In this document: piece after piece, positions 61,477 through 64,000 of the stretch
Numbering within the stretch: position 1 is the first letter of the stretch
Layout: the number at the start of each line of letters is the position of its first letter
NCBI RefSeq assembly: GCF_014649855.1
Contig: NZ_BMTV01000024.1
Coordinates: 62,001 to 126,000 of the forward strand
Direction of reading: 5' to 3'
Length of the DNA: 64,000 nt
Source: Streptomyces roseolus
GTDB taxonomy: Bacteria; Actinomycetota; Actinomycetes; Streptomycetales; Streptomycetaceae
The notes under the pieces: generated by a model
Told to the model about the DNA's origin: nothing
Seen by the model: the letters and a program-made list of their open reading frames with translations, nothing else
Database searches by the model: none
Translations under genes and position numbers: made by a program

Positions 61477-62361
61477 TCAGCGCGTGGCCCGGCCCGCGGC
61501 TTCTCGGGTGATGTCGGCGTAGAGGCGGAAGAGGGCTGGGCGGGCCCCGTCATCGTCTCGTTCGCGCAGGATCGCCCAGCACCGGGCGACGAGTTCCCGG
61601 GCCTGGGTGCCGGGCCAGGGCCGGGGCAGGAGCTGAGGGGGCAGCAGCGGGTCGGGCTCCATGGCGCGGGTGAGTTCGGCGGCCAGTTCGACCGCGATGG
61701 TGAGGAGCGCGGACGGGGAAAGTCCGGCAGGGCCGACGAGCCGGGTCAGGCGGGGCCGGGCGATACGGCTGAGGCGGTGGTAGCGGTCGGCGATCTCCCG
61801 CAGGGGCCACAGGCGACGGGCGAGTTCGACAGGCTCGTGGGTGTCGCCCTGGCGCAGGTCGGTCGAGGTGAGAAGGGTGAGTGCGTCATGGGCGCCGAGG
61901 CGATGGGCCGCTTCTTCGACGTACGGTTCCCAGGCGTTGGCGCAGACGTACAGTCCGCCCTGGAGCGGGGCGCCGCCGAGGTGGACGAGCTTCTCGCGCA
62001 GGGCGTCCCGGGCCGCGCGCGCCGATTCGGGCACCGCGAAGGCGGCCACGTGCCAGACGCCGTCCCAGGGCGCGAGCCCGGCGTCCTGCGTGAACGCGTG
62101 CCGGAGGAAGTCCGCGTTGGGAGCCAGGGTGCGGATGGTGTCCGCGGTCGCGTGCAACTCCGCCTTGCGGCCACGGCCCTCGTGGGTGAACCGGCCCTCC
62201 GCCACGAGGCGTTTGACGCACAGTCGCACCTGCTGGTCGCTCATGCCGAGGGTGTTGGCGACGGTGTAGAGCTCGTCCGCACCGACGGTGCCGTCCTCGC
62301 GGATCAGCGCGTGGACGAGCATGCGGGTGGGGACCTCGACGTGGTCGGTCTCGGCGCTCAC
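61477..62361 (-). CDS. PaaX-family transcriptional repressor
   Basis: A 294-aa PaaX-like repressor from GTG 62361. It has the N-terminal winged helix (TRMLVHALIREDGTVGADEL, GMSDQQVRLCVKRLVAEGRF), the central ferredoxin-like domain (PWDGVWHVAAFAVPESARAA, LREKLVHLGGAPLQGGLYVC) and the C-terminal helical part (RPWPGTQARELVARCWAILR). PaaX proteins bind CoA thioesters such as phenylacetyl-CoA; no paa genes are in this window, so its ligand is unknown. Its start overlaps the GNAT stop (GTGA), so it is coupled to that gene. Confidence 0.9.
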   Translation of the reverse strand: MSAETDHVEVPTRMLVHALIREDGTVGADELYTVANTLGMSDQQVRLCVKRLVAEGRFTHEGRGRKAELHATADTIRTLAPNADFLRHAFTQDAGLAPWDGVWHVAAFAVPESARAARDALREKLVHLGGAPLQGGLYVCANAWEPYVEEAAHRLGAHDALTLLTSTDLRQGDTHEPVELARRLWPLREIADRYHRLSRIARPRLTRLVGPAGLSPSALLTIAVELAAELTRAMEPDPLLPPQLLPRPWPGTQARELVARCWAILRERDDDGARPALFRLYADITREAAGRATR

Positions 62362-62993
62362 AGCTCCCTCGCCCCTTTCGTTCCGACGGCGCGGCGCATG
62401 GTGGTCACCGCGCCGAACCCCAGCAGCCCGCGCAGATACGGCGTGTGCTCGGTCCGTACGGCGGTGAAGCCGCGCCGCTCGTACAGGGCCCTGGCGCGCG
62501 GATTGGTGTCGATCACGTCCAGTCTGATCTCCCGGCAGTGCTGCTCCGCCGCGACGGCGGCCACTTCCTCGAGGAGCAGGCTCCCCACGCCGCGCCCGCG
62601 TGTGCCCGGGTCCACGGCGATGCCGTCCATGACGAGCTGTCCGGGGGCCGGGTGGCGTTCGAACAGGGCGAGGAGCAGGAGTCGGGGCAGCCCCCGCAGG
62701 CGTCCGTACGCGCGCAGCACGGCGGAGGCCGATCCTCCGGTGAAGGCGCGGCCGCCGAGCCGGTAGCCGGCGAGGCCGACGAGCCGCCCGTCGAGGAGCG
62801 CGCACACCGCCCGATCGGCGTTCAGGTGGGAGGCGATGAAGGGCACCGCCTTGTCCGGCGGGTTCAACGCGGGGCCGAGTTTGCGGCCGAAGGCGTCCCA
62901 GTACATCTCGGCCGCCCGCCGCTCGGCGCCGGCCGGAAGCCCCCGCCGGACCGTCACCGCTCCGGTACCGCCGTCCGTCGTGTCCAGTCCCAT
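62358..62993 (-). CDS. GNAT-family N-acetyltransferase
   Basis: A 211-aa acetyltransferase from ATG 62993. The core contains VMDGIAVDPGTRGRGVGSLL, the acetyl-CoA-binding R-G-x-G-V/A motif, followed by EIRLDVIDTNPRARALYERR and GFTAVRTEHTPYL. The N-terminal AAEMYWDAFGRKLGPAL segment is common in a subfamily found with regulators. Cotranscribed and coupled with the PaaX-type repressor downstream, divergently from the hydrolase gene at 63107. Confidence 0.9.
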   Translation of the reverse strand: MGLDTTDGGTGAVTVRRGLPAGAERRAAEMYWDAFGRKLGPALNPPDKAVPFIASHLNADRAVCALLDGRLVGLAGYRLGGRAFTGGSASAVLRAYGRLRGLPRLLLLALFERHPAPGQLVMDGIAVDPGTRGRGVGSLLLEEVAAVAAEQHCREIRLDVIDTNPRARALYERRGFTAVRTEHTPYLRGLLGFGAVTTMRRAVGTKGAREL

Positions 62994-63031
62994 GCCGTGC
63001 CCTCTCTTCCCCTGCGACCCGAAATCCAAAG

Positions 63032-63067
63032 CTATCACTCTTACGACGATCGTTCCTGCTCTGATAG
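63032..63067. promoter_or_regulatory. Divergent promoter region with spaced inverted repeat
   Basis: CTATCA (63032-63037) and TGATAG (63062-63067) are mirrored in the 113-bp A/T-richer spacer between the GNAT-PaaX operon and the divergent hydrolase. The 24-bp spacing places the arms on nearby helical faces. It is a candidate site for the PaaX-type repressor. Confidence 0.45.
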
Positions 63068-63106
63068 TTTCGGGTTCGCTCACCCGGACAGAGGCGGTCA
63101 GATCCC

Positions 63107-64000
63107 ATGCATCCGAAGATCCAGCCCCGACGGCGCAGGCTTCGCACGGCCGTGTGGTCGCTCGTCACCACCCTGGTCGTGGCCGCCGGCCTCGCCGGTG
63201 TGGTGCTGTGGCAGCACTCCTACGCCATGGACGAGCAGCGGGTGTCGATCCGTCACGGCGGCCACACCCTCAACGGAGTGCTGGTCACCCCCAAGGACGG
63301 TCGCGAGCGTCACGGCCTGGTCGTGTACGTCCACGGCGACGGCCCCGTCGACGCCACCCATGGCGACGGGTACAAGCCCCTGTGGGAAGCGAACGCCAAG
63401 GCCGGCTACGCCTCCCTGTCCTGGGACAAGCCCGGTGTCGCGGGCGCGCCCGGGAACTGGCTCGGCCAGTCCATGGACGACCGGGCCGACGAGACCGCCG
63501 CCGCTGTCGCCTGGGCGCGCGCCCGCCCGGACATCGACGGAGACCGGATCGGGCTCTGGGGCGCCAGCCAGGCGGGCTGGGTCCTGCCGAAGGTCGCCGC
63601 CAAGACGCCCGTGAGCTTCGTCGTCGCCGTCTCACCCGCGATCAACTGGCTCCGGCAGGGCCGCTACCACCTCCTCGCCGAGCTACGCGCCGACGGCGCG
63701 TCGGCAAGCCGTACCCGCGCGGCGATCGCCAAGAGCGACACCACCAGGCGGCTGCTGGAACGCCACGCCACCTTCGAGGAGTACCTCAAGACCATGGGCG
63801 GCGACGCGGACGGCATGACCGCCGACCGCTGGGGCTTCATCTCCGAGAACTACACCGCGGACGCCGCGCGGGACCTCCGCGCCCTGCGCGACGTGCCGGT
63901 GCTGCTGGCCCTCGCGGGTCATGACGTCAACGTGGACGTCGCCGAAACGGAGCGCGTCTACCGCGAGGTGCTGGCCGCGGGCGACACATTGACGGCCAAG
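63107..64000 (+). CDS. Membrane-anchored alpha/beta hydrolase (dienelactone-hydrolase-like), cut by window end
   Basis: 298 codons are visible from ATG 63107 with no stop before the window ends. An N-terminal basic stretch and one membrane helix (VWSLVTTLVVAAGLAGVVLW) anchor an exported domain. HGLVVYVHGDGPVD, WDKPGVAGAPGNW, and the elbow GLWGASQAGWV (Ser in G-A-S-Q-A) identify an acyl-peptidase/dienelactone-hydrolase-like fold. VPVLLALAGHDVNVDVAETE holds the acid region. The catalytic His must lie beyond position 64000. Confidence 0.85.
   Translation, partial: MHPKIQPRRRRLRTAVWSLVTTLVVAAGLAGVVLWQHSYAMDEQRVSIRHGGHTLNGVLVTPKDGRERHGLVVYVHGDGPVDATHGDGYKPLWEANAKAGYASLSWDKPGVAGAPGNWLGQSMDDRADETAAAVAWARARPDIDGDRIGLWGASQAGWVLPKVAAKTPVSFVVAVSPAINWLRQGRYHLLAELRADGASASRTRAAIAKSDTTRRLLERHATFEEYLKTMGGDADGMTADRWGFISENYTADAARDLRALRDVPVLLALAGHDVNVDVAETERVYREVLAAGDTLTAK

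Noticed and set aside
1..64000. tRNA, rRNA, riboswitch or replication origin
   Set aside because: No T-loop GGTTCGAATC-type motif, rRNA block, DnaA-box cluster or recognisable riboswitch core was seen; only a covariance-model scan could exclude small RNAs.

Overview
The window is very G+C-rich, densely coded DNA with GTG and TTG starts, GTGA and ATGA stop/start overlaps, F420-type enzymes and many TetR, TPR and secreted proteins. It is almost certainly a chromosomal segment of a Streptomyces, or a very close relative, and its accessory character suggests a chromosome arm. No rRNA, tRNA or origin was recognised.

Layout. (a) 0.2-2.6 kb: a second, divergent recA paralogue translationally coupled to a ruvB paralogue, without ruvA, ruvC or recX. 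(b) 3.0-7.4 kb: an Lrp/AsnC regulator facing an F420-type oxidoreductase and a deaminase, then a TPR protein coupled to a polyprenyl synthase like those packaged in family-2 encapsulins. (c) 7.7-25.8 kb: about 18 kb bracketed by two direct 129-bp copies of the 3' end of an aldehyde dehydrogenase gene, which looks like an island. It holds a two-component system, two damaged TerD genes, a membrane acyltransferase, a frameshifted antiporter, an ABC exporter, decayed integrase, gnd and osmC relics, two small secreted proteins, and a large P-loop NTPase/TPR protein coupled to a small membrane-type protein. It ends in a type I-E CRISPR relic and two abutting IS elements. (d) 25.7-33.1 kb: aldehyde dehydrogenase, its AcoR-like regulator, and a 1422-aa nitrate reductase fused to an NADPH flavoprotein reductase. 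(e) 33.6-43.7 kb: a small voltage-gated-type channel, a cysteine-bearing HTH regulator with a DUF3291 protein, a PQQ-type beta-propeller lipoprotein-like anchor protein, an orphan PIN nuclease, SUKH, GNAT, APH(6)-like kinase, HEAT and metallo-beta-lactamase-fold genes. (f) 44.1-48.3 kb: a coherent 3-hydroxybutyrate/acetoacetate module (CoA-transferase A and B, secreted esterase, 3-hydroxybutyrate dehydrogenase). (g) 48.6-60.4 kb: IS and gene relics, an ABC exporter convergent with a secreted GH5 mannanase, a TetR/enoyl-CoA hydratase pair, an alpha/beta hydrolase, a beta-trefoil protein and a DUF4865 protein. (h) 60.7-64 kb: TetR, PaaX-type repressor with GNAT, and a divergent membrane-anchored hydrolase cut by the window end.

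The best candidate for an undescribed system is the pair at 20.07-23.46 kb. The small protein ends, and the NTPase begins, with a similar glycine/aromatic/HV beta-type motif. That arrangement is reminiscent of NLR/effector pairs that signal by homotypic amyloid motifs. The recA2-ruvB2 operon is the second candidate. Several genes are visibly decaying (nonsense, frameshift, truncation), mostly inside the island or next to short tandem-repeat arrays.
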